Shown: positions 50,471 to 60,084, counted from the first letter of the stretch. The stretch: DNA of 64,000 nucleotides from Microbacterium croceum (GCF_023091245.1 NZ_JAHWXN010000001.1:620001-684000), one strand, 5' to 3'. Notes: generated from the letters alone by a model not told the origin. A program made the numbers and translations.

Positions 50471-51964
50471 TCAGCTGTGCGGCGGGCCGAGCGGGAGCGA
50501 CATGCTCCCGAAGTCGACGATCCGATATCGACCGCAGTCGATGACCTCCTCGGGCATGACGTCGAGCGGGAGCTGCCAGGCCACGGTCTGCGCATCCTCG
50601 ACCAGGAACGACACCGCGCCGACGTCGAGATCGGTGCGGTTCACCAGCCACGCGTATCCGTTCAGCCGGTGATCCACCTGTACCAGCTGGGCGGGGTCGG
50701 CGAGGTGCAGCTTCGGGAGCCGCACGGTCCAGAACTGACCGGCGCCGGTGCGGCCGGAGGCGTCGACCCAGTCGGTGACGCAGGTGAGGTCGGCGTCGGG
50801 GGTGTGCACGGTCGAGGCGAGACGCGGGACGCTGAACGCGGATGCCGCCAGCAGCAGAGCTGCGCCGATCGCGATGAGCGGGCGGGGATGCGGGATGACG
50901 AGAGCGCGCGGCGCCGCCACGAGAGCGAGCACCGGAGCGAACGCGAGCGGCTGCAGGTAGCGGGCGGCATGGGTGCCCAGAGCGATCGCGCCGAGGACGA
51001 CGAGCACCGGGATCACCCAGGCGGCCAGGGCGACCAGTCGCTCCGAGGGGTCGCGGCTGCGCGCCGAGCGGATCACCGCACCCGCGAGCAACGCCGCGGT
51101 GAGGAGCGTGCCGACGACCCCCAGTGGCGTGGACAGACGGTCGGCGAGAAGCCCGGTGTAGTAGCCGATCGATTGCGCCCAGAGCTCGGGTTGCGCATAG
51201 CCGGCCCCGGTGTTGGCGATCCATGCCGCGAACGGAATGCGTCCGACGAAGCCGAGTGCGGTGCCGCCGATGAGGACGCCGAGGGGAAGCAGCATCTGCG
51301 ATCGAGCGCTCGATCGCAGCGCGAGCGCGGCCAGCACGACCGTGAGCGGGACGGTTGCCCAGACCGCGAAGAGCGGGTTCGACAGCGTGGAGAGCGCCGC
51401 GACGGCTGCCAGTGCGACGAGGAGGCCCGTTCCCTGCCGTTGGCGTACGAGGAAGCGGCGGATCAGGCCGATCGTGAGCACCACGGCGATCACCGTCGCG
51501 GAGTAGTAGGTCGTGGTGAGCAGGAGGGAGGCGAGTTCGAGCGCATCGCGCGAGGAAGACGTCTCGGTCATCGCGAGCGCCCCGAACACGGCCAGCCCGA
51601 TCAGCGCCCAGGCCACCGGGGCTCCGTCGTCGCGCCGTCGACCGGCCACCAGTCTCAGCGCGCCGTACAGGGCGAGCAGATTGACGACGGCGTTCGCCGC
51701 GAGCACGCCGTTCACGTCGAAGGGGAGGGCGGCGTCGAGGCCGGCGAACACGGCCGCCTCCGGCAGGAACAGCACGCTCGACATCGCCCAGTGCGCGGGG
51801 GTGCCGGTGAGCCAGGACTGCGCGAACAGCGCGACGACGAGCGAATCCCCGTCGCGGAACAGCAGCTCGGAGCGACCGGATGCCGCGACCTGGCCGGTCA
51901 CGATCAGGGCGATGGCGAGGGCGGTGAGCCAGCCCGCCAGCTCGCGCACCCGGACCCGTGTCAT
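50471..51964 (-). CDS. Polytopic membrane protein, GT-C-like topology
   Basis: 497 aa with ten to eleven membrane segments in the first 370 residues and an extracytoplasmic C-terminal domain of about 120 residues (VHTPDADLTCVTDWVDASGR, then YAWLVNRTDLDVGAV). The first loop contains FRDGDSLVVALFAQSW, an Asp in the position where GT-C glycosyltransferases hold a catalytic acid; the WPxx-type context is weak. It may transfer sugars from lipid carriers, but a definite call is not possible. Single gene; GTG/ATG start at 51964. Confidence 0.6.
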   Translation of the reverse strand: MTRVRVRELAGWLTALAIALIVTGQVAASGRSELLFRDGDSLVVALFAQSWLTGTPAHWAMSSVLFLPEAAVFAGLDAALPFDVNGVLAANAVVNLLALYGALRLVAGRRRDDGAPVAWALIGLAVFGALAMTETSSSRDALELASLLLTTTYYSATVIAVVLTIGLIRRFLVRQRQGTGLLVALAAVAALSTLSNPLFAVWATVPLTVVLAALALRSSARSQMLLPLGVLIGGTALGFVGRIPFAAWIANTGAGYAQPELWAQSIGYYTGLLADRLSTPLGVVGTLLTAALLAGAVIRSARSRDPSERLVALAAWVIPVLVVLGAIALGTHAARYLQPLAFAPVLALVAAPRALVIPHPRPLIAIGAALLLAASAFSVPRLASTVHTPDADLTCVTDWVDASGRTGAGQFWTVRLPKLHLADPAQLVQVDHRLNGYAWLVNRTDLDVGAVSFLVEDAQTVAWQLPLDVMPEEVIDCGRYRIVDFGSMSLPLGPPHS

Positions 51965-52175
51965 GTTCGATACTCTGCCACGACCTGCATCCTCGTCTGA
52001 ATGATCTCTTTTCGTCGATTTCGATAGGCAGAATGCTGCGTCAGGACGGCGAAACCGGCCATTTGATCGACTCGGGATCGAACACTGCGCACCTGAGCGC
52101 CTCGATCGCCCGGTAAACTAGGGGTGACCTGCCCGCCTGTGCCATCTGGCCGACGAGCCCCAAGGAGCCGCGTAT

Positions 52176-55124
52176 ATGCTGACGCTCCTCGCCGTGTTCC
52201 TCCTCGGGTCGCTGTTGATGCCCGTTCTGGTGCGCTGGCTCGGAGCCCAGGCCTTCGCGATCGCCGCCCTCGTCCCCGCGGCCGCCTTCGTCCACGCGCT
52301 CGTGCTGACACCGCAGGTGCTCGACCCCGATTCGTCGCCGTTCGTGTCGGTTGCATGGATCCCGCAGCTCGGCCTCAACCTGTCGATGCACATGGACGTG
52401 CTCGGGTGGGTGCTCACTCTCATCGTCACCGGTGTCGGCGCCCTCGTGCTGCTCTACTGCCGCTGGTACTTCCACGACGACTCTGTCGGGATCGGTCAGT
52501 TCTCCGCCGTGCTGCTCGGGTTCGCCGGGGCGATGTACGGCCTCGTGCTCACCGACGATCTCGTGATGCTCGTGATGTTCTGGGAGGTGACGAGCATCCT
52601 CTCGTACCTCCTGATCGGTCACTACCGCCGCCGTGCAGCCAGCCGTCGTGCTGCGCTCCAGGCTCTCCTGGTGACGACGCTCGGCGGTCTGGTCATGTTC
52701 GTCGGCGTGGTGCTGCTGGTCGTGGATGCCGGCACCTCCAGCATCCGCGAGATCCTCGCGCTCGCCCCGACCGGTCCGCTCGTTGATGCCGCGATCGTGA
52801 TGCTCCTGATCGGCGCGATCAGCAAGTCCGCGCTGTTCCCCTTCCACTTCTGGCTGCCCGGCGCCATGGCGGCGCCCACGCCGGTGAGCGCCTACCTGCA
52901 CGCGGCGGCCATGGTGAAGGCAGGCATCTACCTGATCGCACGGTTCGCCCCGATCTTCGCCTTCAGCGCCCCGTGGCGACCGATCGTGATCACGCTCGGC
53001 ATCGTGACCATGCTCCTCGGCGGCATCCAGGCGCTGCGCGAGACGGACCTCAAGCGCATCCTCGCCTTCGGAACCGTCAGTCAGCTCGGCTTCTTCGCTG
53101 TGGTCGTCGGCTACGGCACGCAGGCGGCCGCCCTCGCGGGGCTCGCGCTGGTCATCGGTCACGCGCTCTTCAAGTCGGCGCTGTTCCTGATCGTCGGCGT
53201 GATCGACCGCCAGTTGTCGACCCGTGACATCAACGAGCTCTCCGGAGTGGGTCGTCAGGCACCGGTGATGGCGACGGCGGCGTTCATCTCGGTGGCATCC
53301 ATGGCTGGCGTGGCCCCGACCATCGGATTCGTGGCCAAGGAGTCCACCCTCACCGCGCTCCTCGACGATGCGCTGGCCGGCTCGCCGTGGGGACTCGTCG
53401 CCATCATCGGTGTCGTGCTCGGTTCCATGCTCACTGCGGCATATGGCCTCCGCTTCCTTTGGGGAGCGTTCTGGACCAAGCGCGACCCGCAGGGCGCACC
53501 GATGCCGACCACGGCGTGGCCCGATCCTCCGGTCGGCTTCCTCTCCGCGCCGATCATCCTCGCGGGCGTGACTCTCGCCGCGGGCATCGGTGCCCCGGCA
53601 CTCGACGTCGCGCTGCACGGCTATGCGGCGACCGCGACGCCCGGACTCGACGCGGCGACGGGAGAGGCGACTGAAGGACCCGGTCACCTCGCTCTCTGGC
53701 ACGGCTTCGAGCCGGCGCTCGGCATCTCGATCCTCTCGATCCTGCTCGGATTCGGGCTGTTCCTGCTCACCCGCCGCACCGGCTGGGACCGCAAGCCCCG
53801 CCTGCTGCGCTTCACGGCGGCGGATGTCTACTACCTCGTCGTCCGCGGTGTCGACCGGCTCTCTGTGCTCAGCACCACACTGACCCAGCGCGGTTCGCTG
53901 CCCGTGTACGTCGGAACGATCTTCGTGGTATTCGTCGCGGCGGAGGTCACGGCGCTCGTCGCGAGCGACATCGACCGTTTCCAGCTGTCCGCGTGGCACA
54001 CGCCCGCGCAGATCGTGGTGGCGCCGATCATGGCCGCTGCGGGCATCTTCGCCGTCCGCGCCCAGAAGCGGTACACCGGCGTGGTGCTGGTCTCGGTGAC
54101 CGGCCTGGGCATGGTCGCCCTGTTCGCGACCAGCGGCGCTCCCGACCTCGCCCTCACGCAGATCCTGGTCGAGACCGTCACGATGGTCACCTTCGCCCTG
54201 GTGCTGCGTCGGTTGCCGGCACGGATGGGCGAGCACAACGCCTCGGTCGGTCGCATCCCTCGTGCGCTGCTCGGCATCGGCGTCGGCCTGACGATGGCGC
54301 TGATCGCGGTCGTCGCCACCCAGTCGCGCGTCGCAGACCCGATCTCGGCCGCGTTCCCGAAGCTCGCCTACGAGATCGGCCACGGCAAGAACGTCGTCAA
54401 CGTGGCGCTGGTCGACCTGCGTGGCTGGGACACCATGGGGGAGCTGTCGGTGCTCGTGCTCGCCGCGACCGGCGTCGCCTCGCTCGTGTTCGTCACGCAC
54501 CGCGCCGACCTGCTCGCCGCCACCCGCACCCTGCCCCGCGCGACGCGGAAGTCCGCACGCAGCAGACCGCTGGTCGAGACCACCGAGGGCATCCGCTTCC
54601 AGACCATCGAGAACCAGGCCAGCCCGCGCGCGTGGCTTGTCGGCGGTCAGAAGATGAAGCCGGAGAACCGGTCGATCCTGCTCGAGGTGATCGTCCGCAT
54701 CCTCTTCCACACCATCATCGTGGTGTCGATCTTCCTGCTCTTCGCCGGACACAACCTCCCCGGCGGCGGCTTCGCCGGCGGACTCGTCGCCGGCATGGCG
54801 CTGGTCATGCGCTACATCGCGGGCGGACGCTGGGAGCTGGGCGCCGCTGCGCCGACGGACGCAGGACGCCTTCTCGGTGCGGGTCTGATCCTGGCTGTCG
54901 GCACCGCCGTCATCCCCCTCTTCTTCGGCCTTGCGCCCCTCACCAGCTCGTTCTGGGAATGGGAGATCCCCGGTATCGGGCACATGGAGTTCGTCACTTC
55001 GACCATCTTCGACATCGGCGTGTACCTCGTCGTGATCGGACTCGTGCTCGACGTGCTCCGCAGCCTCGGGGCCGAGGTCGACCGACAGGCGCAGGACATG
55101 CGTGAGCGGGCGGTGAGCAGCTGA
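52176..55124 (+). CDS. mnhA: Na+/H+ antiporter subunit A fused to subunit B (MrpA-MrpB)
   Basis: 982 aa. The first 780 residues are MrpA: a NuoL-like core with LVMLVMFWEVTSILSYLLIG, KSALFPFHFWLPGAMAAPTP (proton-channel Lys and Pro) and HAAAMVKAGIYL, then the C-terminal DUF4040/MrpA extension. From about 825 a MrpB domain follows (NRSILLEVIVRILFHTIIVV, HNLPGGGFAGGLVAGMALVM), which most bacteria encode separately. Part of a membrane complex exchanging Na+ (or other monovalent cations) for H+, important in salt and alkaline stress. AAGGAG precedes the ATG. First gene of a six-gene operon. Confidence 0.95.
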   Translation: MLTLLAVFLLGSLLMPVLVRWLGAQAFAIAALVPAAAFVHALVLTPQVLDPDSSPFVSVAWIPQLGLNLSMHMDVLGWVLTLIVTGVGALVLLYCRWYFHDDSVGIGQFSAVLLGFAGAMYGLVLTDDLVMLVMFWEVTSILSYLLIGHYRRRAASRRAALQALLVTTLGGLVMFVGVVLLVVDAGTSSIREILALAPTGPLVDAAIVMLLIGAISKSALFPFHFWLPGAMAAPTPVSAYLHAAAMVKAGIYLIARFAPIFAFSAPWRPIVITLGIVTMLLGGIQALRETDLKRILAFGTVSQLGFFAVVVGYGTQAAALAGLALVIGHALFKSALFLIVGVIDRQLSTRDINELSGVGRQAPVMATAAFISVASMAGVAPTIGFVAKESTLTALLDDALAGSPWGLVAIIGVVLGSMLTAAYGLRFLWGAFWTKRDPQGAPMPTTAWPDPPVGFLSAPIILAGVTLAAGIGAPALDVALHGYAATATPGLDAATGEATEGPGHLALWHGFEPALGISILSILLGFGLFLLTRRTGWDRKPRLLRFTAADVYYLVVRGVDRLSVLSTTLTQRGSLPVYVGTIFVVFVAAEVTALVASDIDRFQLSAWHTPAQIVVAPIMAAAGIFAVRAQKRYTGVVLVSVTGLGMVALFATSGAPDLALTQILVETVTMVTFALVLRRLPARMGEHNASVGRIPRALLGIGVGLTMALIAVVATQSRVADPISAAFPKLAYEIGHGKNVVNVALVDLRGWDTMGELSVLVLAATGVASLVFVTHRADLLAATRTLPRATRKSARSRPLVETTEGIRFQTIENQASPRAWLVGGQKMKPENRSILLEVIVRILFHTIIVVSIFLLFAGHNLPGGGFAGGLVAGMALVMRYIAGGRWELGAAAPTDAGRLLGAGLILAVGTAVIPLFFGLAPLTSSFWEWEIPGIGHMEFVTSTIFDIGVYLVVIGLVLDVLRSLGAEVDRQAQDMRERAVSS

Positions 55125-55723
55125 TGGATGTCTCGCTGACCCTGATCGTGATCATGGCTGTGCTCTTCGCATGCGGCGTCTACGCGATGCTCGAGCGCAG
55201 CCTCACCCGTGTGCTGATCGGCTTCCTGCTGCTCGGCAACGCCACCAACCTGCTGCTGCTGATCGTGATGGGAGTGCCCGGCAACGCCCCGTTCTACGAC
55301 GCCGAAGGCAGCGTCAGCGACCCGCTCCCCCAGGCGTTGACGCTCACAGCGATCGTGATCACCTTCGCGGTCTCCGCATTCCTGCTCGCGCTGATCTACC
55401 GCTCCTGGCAGCTCGGGCAGGCCGACACGGTCGAGGACGACGAAGCCGACATCGCCCTGCGCGAGCGCACCGACGCCGACGAAGACGTCATGGACGACGA
55501 GGGCGACACCGAGGACGACGAAGCCACCACCGACTTCGTGGGCGTGCAGACCGCGCCCATCACGGTGCTCCACATGCGCGACCACGCCTCCATCCAGGAC
55601 GACGCCCCGACGGATCTGCCGTCCCGGCCTTACACGGGGACGGATTCAGAAGACGCCCGGCCTGAACGCCCCTCGGCGGACTCAGGACCCACGCAGCACG
55701 ACGAAGGAGAGGACCGCACGTGA
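55124..55723 (+). CDS. mnhC: Na+/H+ antiporter subunit C (MrpC)
   Basis: 199 aa NuoK-like subunit: three membrane segments in residues 3-103 with CGVYAMLERSLTRVLIGFLL, LGNATNLLLL and ALTLTAIVITFAVSAFLLAL. Normal MrpC proteins are 110-120 aa; this one has an 85-residue C-terminal tail that is strongly acidic (EDDEADIALRE, DEDVMDDEGDTEDDE) and should hang in the cytoplasm. ATG in a TGATG overlap with subunit A. Confidence 0.93.
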   Translation: MDVSLTLIVIMAVLFACGVYAMLERSLTRVLIGFLLLGNATNLLLLIVMGVPGNAPFYDAEGSVSDPLPQALTLTAIVITFAVSAFLLALIYRSWQLGQADTVEDDEADIALRERTDADEDVMDDEGDTEDDEATTDFVGVQTAPITVLHMRDHASIQDDAPTDLPSRPYTGTDSEDARPERPSADSGPTQHDEGEDRT

Positions 55724-57273
55724 CCGCGCTGGTTCCCCTGCTCGTCGGACTGCCACTGCTCGGCGCCGCCATCACGCTGATCTTCGGACGCAACGCCCGG
55801 CTCCAGGTCGCCGTCACGGTCCTGACCCTCGCCGCTGTCTCGGTGATCGCTGCCGTGCTGCTGGTCGTGGTGGATGCGGGTGAGCCGCTTGCCGTCTCGG
55901 TCGGCGGCTGGCCGGTGCCGTTCGGCATCGTGTTGTACGTCGACCGTCTGGCGGCGCTGCTGGTGCTCATCTCGAGCATCGTGCTGCTCGCGGTGCTCCT
56001 CTTCTCGATCGGCCAGGGTGTCGCCGACGGCACGGACGAGACCCCGATCTCGATCTTCAACCCTTCGTACCTGATCCTCGCGGCCGGTATCTTCAACGCC
56101 TTCATCGCCGGTGACCTGTTCAACCTCTACGTCGGCTTCGAGATCCTGCTCGTCGCCTCGTATGTGCTGATCACCCTCGGCAGCACCGAGTCGCGCATCC
56201 GTACGGGTGCGGTGTACATCGTCGTCTCGCTCGTGTCGTCGATCTTGTTCCTCGCCGCGATCGCCATGATCTACGGAGCCCTCGGCACCGTGAACATGGC
56301 ACAGATCGCCGAGCGGATGACCGAGCTGCCGCAGGAGACGCAGCTGGTGCTGCACCTGATGCTGGTGATCGCCTTCGGCATCAAGGCGGCGATCTTCCCC
56401 GTCTCCTTCTGGCTGCCGGACTCCTACCCGACGGCGCCGGCCCCGGTCACCGCGGTGTTCGCGGGATTGCTGACGAAGGTCGGCGTGTACGCGCTGATCC
56501 GCACCGAGACGCAGCTGTTCGCCGACAACGACATCGACACGCTGCTGCTGATCGTGGCACTGGCGACCATGATCGTGGGAGTCCTCGGCGCGGTCGCACA
56601 AGCCGAGCTCAAACGGATCCTGTCGTTCACCCTCGTGAGCCACGTCGGCTACATGATCTTCGGTTTGGCGATAGCGACGCCGGCGGCGATCGGCGCGACG
56701 GTGTATTACATCGTGCACCACATCGTCGTGCAGACGACTCTGTTCCTCGCGGTCGGGCTCGTGGAACGTCGAGCGGGCAGCACCTCGATCCTGCGCGTGA
56801 AGGGGCTGCTCAAGGTCGCGCCCGTGATCGCCGTGCTCTACTTCGTGCCGGCCATCAACCTCGGCGGCCTGCCCCCGTTCTCCGGCTTCATCGGCAAGTT
56901 CGCTCTCTTCGAGGCGGCGGCATCCGTGGGAACCCCGCTCATGATCGTGCTGATCGTCGGTGGCATCGTGACCTCGCTGCTCACGCTGTACGCGCTGATG
57001 CGCGCCTGGAACCTCGCCTTCTGGCGCGAAGAGGAGGACTCCAGCGAGACCGAGGGGCGCATCTCCTACCTGGGCAACGCCCCGGCCGCCGACGAGCAGC
57101 AGGAGCGTCGCCGCATTCCGAAGATCATGACGTATGCCACGGCGGGCATGGTCGCTGTCACCGTCGCGCTGACGATTTTCGCCGGCCCGCTCTACGCCCT
57201 GTGCGACCGCATCGGAGCCACGCTGCTCGATCCGGTCAGCCTCGTGCAGATCCAGGATGAGGTGGGCGGATGA
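55720..57273 (+). CDS. mnhD: Na+/H+ antiporter subunit D (MrpD)
   Basis: 517 aa NuoM/N-like subunit with about fourteen membrane segments. Landmarks: FNLYVGFEILLVASYVLITL (conserved Glu in helix 5), FGIKAAIFPVSFWLPDSYPT with the Lys/Pro pair, APVTAVFAGLLTKVGVYALI, and LPPFSGFIGKFALFE. GTG start in a GTGA overlap with subunit C. It supplies the second proton-pumping-type channel of the Mrp complex. Confidence 0.95.
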   Translation: MTALVPLLVGLPLLGAAITLIFGRNARLQVAVTVLTLAAVSVIAAVLLVVVDAGEPLAVSVGGWPVPFGIVLYVDRLAALLVLISSIVLLAVLLFSIGQGVADGTDETPISIFNPSYLILAAGIFNAFIAGDLFNLYVGFEILLVASYVLITLGSTESRIRTGAVYIVVSLVSSILFLAAIAMIYGALGTVNMAQIAERMTELPQETQLVLHLMLVIAFGIKAAIFPVSFWLPDSYPTAPAPVTAVFAGLLTKVGVYALIRTETQLFADNDIDTLLLIVALATMIVGVLGAVAQAELKRILSFTLVSHVGYMIFGLAIATPAAIGATVYYIVHHIVVQTTLFLAVGLVERRAGSTSILRVKGLLKVAPVIAVLYFVPAINLGGLPPFSGFIGKFALFEAAASVGTPLMIVLIVGGIVTSLLTLYALMRAWNLAFWREEEDSSETEGRISYLGNAPAADEQQERRRIPKIMTYATAGMVAVTVALTIFAGPLYALCDRIGATLLDPVSLVQIQDEVGG

Positions 57274-57854
57274 TGGAACGCACCCGTCGCCACCTCTGGC
57301 GCGACATCGGCTCTCAGCTGCCTTTCCTCGCCTGGCTCGTCGTGCTCTGGATGCTGCTGTGGGCGCAGTTCACGGTGCTCTCGTTCCTCACCGGCCTCGT
57401 GGTGGCGATCTTCGTGACCCGCGTGTTCCGTCTGCCGACGGTCGCGCTGTCCGGGCGCATCAACGTCTGGTACGCGGCGCTCTTCGTCGTGCAGTTCCTG
57501 TTCGCGGTGCTGAAGGGCGCGCTGTACGTGACGGTGCAGGTGTTCGACTTCCGGCGGCAACCCGGAGCCGCGATCATCGCCGTGCCCCTGCGCTACGCGG
57601 ATGACCTCGTGATGACGCACGTGGCCGTCACCTCGTCGCTGGTTCCCGGTTCGCTCGTCGTCGAGGCGGATCGCGACCGCCGCATCCTGTACCTGCACGT
57701 GATCGGCGTGCGCACTGCCGCCGACGTCGAGAAGCAGCGCGAGGGCGTGCTGGTCTGGGAGCGCCGTATCGTGCGTGCGCTCGGCAGCCCTGCGCAGTAC
57801 CGTGCTCTCAGGGCCGACGAGCGTGCCGCGTCGAAGAAGGGCGGTATCCGATGA
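57270..57854 (+). CDS. mnhE: Na+/H+ antiporter subunit E (MrpE)
   Basis: 194 aa. Two or three membrane segments in the first 85 residues (LPFLAWLVVLWMLLWAQFTV, FLTGLVVAIFVTRVFRL, YAALFVVQFLFAVLKGAL) and a cytoplasmic domain with the family hallmark SSLVPGSLVVEADRDRRILY and LHVIGV. The start is at one of two consecutive ATG codons overlapping the subunit D stop. Confidence 0.93.
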   Translation: MMERTRRHLWRDIGSQLPFLAWLVVLWMLLWAQFTVLSFLTGLVVAIFVTRVFRLPTVALSGRINVWYAALFVVQFLFAVLKGALYVTVQVFDFRRQPGAAIIAVPLRYADDLVMTHVAVTSSLVPGSLVVEADRDRRILYLHVIGVRTAADVEKQREGVLVWERRIVRALGSPAQYRALRADERAASKKGGIR

Positions 57855-58120
57855 ACGTGCTGCTGCTCCTGATCATGATCGTGTTCGGTGTCGCCGCGAT
57901 CCTCACCCTCATCCGCATCGTGCGGGGTCCATCGATCCTGGACCGCGCCGTGGCCTCTGATGTGCTGCTGACCGAGGTCATGTGCGTGATCGGCGCGGAG
58001 ATGGCCATCAACGGGCACACCCGGAGCATCCCGGTGCTGCTGATCATCGCCGCGGTCGGTGTGTTCGGGTCGATCGCCGTCGCGCGCTTCGTCGCGAGAA
58101 GGGACAACACGACGCCATGA
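57851..58120 (+). CDS. mnhF: Na+/H+ antiporter subunit F (MrpF)
   Basis: 89 aa with three membrane segments; LIRIVRGPSILDRAVASDVL after helix 1 is the MrpF signature (R..rGPs..DRv.a.D), with the conserved Asp in helix 2, which binds cation in structural models. ATGA overlap on both sides. Length is normal for the family. Confidence 0.94.
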   Translation: MNVLLLLIMIVFGVAAILTLIRIVRGPSILDRAVASDVLLTEVMCVIGAEMAINGHTRSIPVLLIIAAVGVFGSIAVARFVARRDNTTP

Positions 58121-58506
58121 ACGTGTTCGGTCTGTTGATCCCCGACGCCGTGATCGACGTCGCGGTGCTCGTGCTCATCCTGCTCGGAGCGGTGCTGTGC
58201 CTGTCGGCAGCGGTCGGACTGCTCCACTTCCGCGATGTGCCCTCGCGACTGCACGCGGCCACCAAGCCCCAGGTGCTCGGCCTGGTGCTCATCTGCCTCG
58301 CGGTGGCGCTGTCGCAGCGCAGCGTCGGCGGTATCCTGCTCGGCGTCGTGCTGGTCGCGCCGATCGTGCTGATGCAGTTCGCGACCGCTCCGCTCTCGGC
58401 ACACATGGTCGGACGTCAGGCCTACCGCAACGGCACCATGGAGCAGCGGACCCTCGTCGTGGACGAGCTCGCAGACTCGAAGCAGACTCCTCCCGGCGCC
58501 GGTTAG
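58117..58506 (+). CDS. mnhG: Na+/H+ antiporter subunit G (MrpG)
   Basis: 129 aa with three membrane segments. The family motif GLLHFRDVPSRLHAATKPQV is complete (F.d...R.HA.tk...lg). The C-terminal 25 residues are hydrophilic. Last gene of the operon, with an ATGA overlap to subunit F. The order A(B)-C-D-E-F-G is the group-1 Mrp order. Confidence 0.94.
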   Translation: MNVFGLLIPDAVIDVAVLVLILLGAVLCLSAAVGLLHFRDVPSRLHAATKPQVLGLVLICLAVALSQRSVGGILLGVVLVAPIVLMQFATAPLSAHMVGRQAYRNGTMEQRTLVVDELADSKQTPPGAG

Positions 58507-58542
58507 TCCGGTCGGTCTGGCGGGTGGGGCGGGCGCTCTTCG

Positions 58543-58630
58543 CGTTCGCAACTCCTCAAAACCTGGCGGGCGGACGCCGATCTGCCCCCGACGGACCTGC
58601 CCAGGGCAACATCTTGAGGAGTTGTGAACG
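58543..58630. repeat. 88-bp palindromic element with 17-bp inverted ends
   Basis: CGTTCGCAACTCCTCAA (58543-58559) is inverted as TTGAGGAGTTGTGAACG (58614-58630), one mismatch. The interior (CCTGGC..GCCCAGG) can pair further. A third copy of the end sequence lies at 59298-59313, at the broken end of the next gene. Confidence 0.7.
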
Positions 58631-58750
58631 GCAGTTCAGCCGCCACGGCCTCTCGCGCAGTGCTCCTGCACAGACGCCGCGCGGAGGTCTGTTCGTCCGG
58701 ATCGGCGTCGATCGTCGTCGGGGGCACTGCATTGTGCTGAGACTGTTGGG

Positions 58751-59392
58751 ATGCTTCCGCAGCACATCGTCGCCGCACGCGCCACAGACGTGGGTAGGCG
58801 CACGGTCTACACCAGGGCAGATCTGATCACGGCGGGGATGCGCGGGAGAGACATCACCACGAGCGTCCGCGCCGGGCATCTGCTGCGGGTGCGGCGGGAT
58901 CGGTATGTCCTGGCCGACACGGATCGCGACATCATCGAAGCTGTTCGGATCGGGGGTCGTCTCTCGTGCCTCTCCCTCCTCAGGAGTCTGGGCGCCTTCG
59001 TGCATCGGTGCGAGAGGGTTCATGTGGCCGTCGAGCAGGGAACCTCCCGTCTTCGCCCCGTCGACCAGGAGCGTGCGATCGTGCACTGGGTCGCTCCTTC
59101 GGGACGGGGGTCTCCGCTTCACGCCGCTCCGCTGCTCGATGCCGTAGGCCAGTCCGTGCGGTGCCAGCGGCCGCGTGCCGCAGTCGCGACTCTGGACAGT
59201 CTGCTTCACCATGGCCTCGTCACGAGCGCGCAGCTCGAGGAGCTCTTCGCGGCAGGCGCGGAACTCTGCCGAGCGCGGAAGCGGAGCCTGGCGGAAATGA
59301 GGAGTTGTGAACGCCCATCGCGTCAGAGGGCGTCGGTGAAGCGCTGGATCAGGCGCGCGGCGGGCTCGGAATCGCTGATCAGCGTGCCGTGA
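58751..59392 (+). pseudogene. AbiEi-like/DUF559-type gene truncated at its 3' end
   Basis: The frame gives 213 aa. Residues 1-180 look real: VYTRADLITAGMRGRDITTS, VRAGHLLRVRRDRYVL (winged-helix antitoxin-like), then GGRLSCLSLLRSLGAFVHRC and RAAVATLDSLLHHGLVTSAQ. Proteins with this N-terminal part in related bacteria continue into a Vsr-like DUF559 nuclease domain. Here the sequence departs at about 59298, exactly where a copy of the TGAGGAGTTGTGAACG repeat begins, and the last 30 residues run antisense through the hydrolase gene. I read it as a truncated gene. Confidence 0.55.
59298..59313 (+). repeat. Single end-copy of the palindromic element
   Basis: TGAGGAGTTGTGAACG is identical to bases 58615-58630. 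It marks the point where the AbiEi-like gene loses family similarity. Confidence 0.7.
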
Positions 59393-60084
59393 CCATGGTC
59401 GGGGATGACCTGGAGGTCGGCGCCCGGGATCTTGTCGATGATCTCCCGGCACCAGCTCATGGGAGCGAGCGGGTCGCTCTCGCCGCGCAGCACGAGTACC
59501 GGCACATCGATGCGCGCGAACGCCTTCTCCGGCTGGTGCACGATGGTCGCCTTCATCTTGCGGATCAGATGCGGACCGCCGCGCAGATACTCCCGCGCTC
59601 CCCGCCACAGCACCTCCGGTCTCTCGCCCACCAGGTCGCGCAGCAGGTAGGTCGCCTGCGCGCGGATGTTGCGGGCCGCCTTGTTCACGGTGGGGCCGGC
59701 GAGGATGACGCCTTCCACGAGCGAGGGATGACGCGCCGCCAGCTCCGCCGCGATCTGACTGCCCATGGAGTGACCGATCACCACGACCTTGCCCGCGTCG
59801 AACTCACGCAGGTAAGAGGCGACGAGGTCGGCGTGCCGCTCCATCGTGAACGTGCGGGAGGGCTCCGGGGCCTCGCCGAAACCGGGAAGGTCGAACGCGA
59901 TCATACGACCCTTCAGCTTCTGCACGACGTCGAGGTAGACGCTGCGACCCATGCCGATGCCGTGCAGCAGGACGAACGTGTGCGCGCCATCGCCGAAGGT
60001 CTCGGCGATCAGACTCGCGCCGCTGCGCTCGAACTCGACGAGGGTCACGGGAACGCCCTTCGGGGCGAGCAGACTTTTCGGCAC
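59323..60084 (-). CDS. Alpha/beta-hydrolase
   Basis: 253 aa. Oxyanion motif VLLHGIGMGRSVYLDVV, nucleophile elbow VVVIGHSMGSQIAAELAARH (Ser in GHSMG), acid Asp in LRGESDPLAP and catalytic His in IPDHGHGTLI, all in standard order. A short cap region lies between residues 135 and 185. Substrate unknown; esterase, lactonase or C-C hydrolase are possible. GTG start at 60084 with a TACCGT hexamer just before it, so it may be leaderless; an ATG four bases upstream is out of frame. Confidence 0.85.
   Translation of the reverse strand: MPKSLLAPKGVPVTLVEFERSGASLIAETFGDGAHTFVLLHGIGMGRSVYLDVVQKLKGRMIAFDLPGFGEAPEPSRTFTMERHADLVASYLREFDAGKVVVIGHSMGSQIAAELAARHPSLVEGVILAGPTVNKAARNIRAQATYLLRDLVGERPEVLWRGAREYLRGGPHLIRKMKATIVHQPEKAFARIDVPVLVLRGESDPLAPMSWCREIIDKIPGADLQVIPDHGHGTLISDSEPAARLIQRFTDAL

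Noticed and set aside
52041..54983. 980-codon open frame on the minus strand
   Set aside because: It lies antisense to the Mrp A subunit, is dominated by Arg, Asp, Glu, Gly and His as expected from the complement of high-GC codons, and shows no domain.
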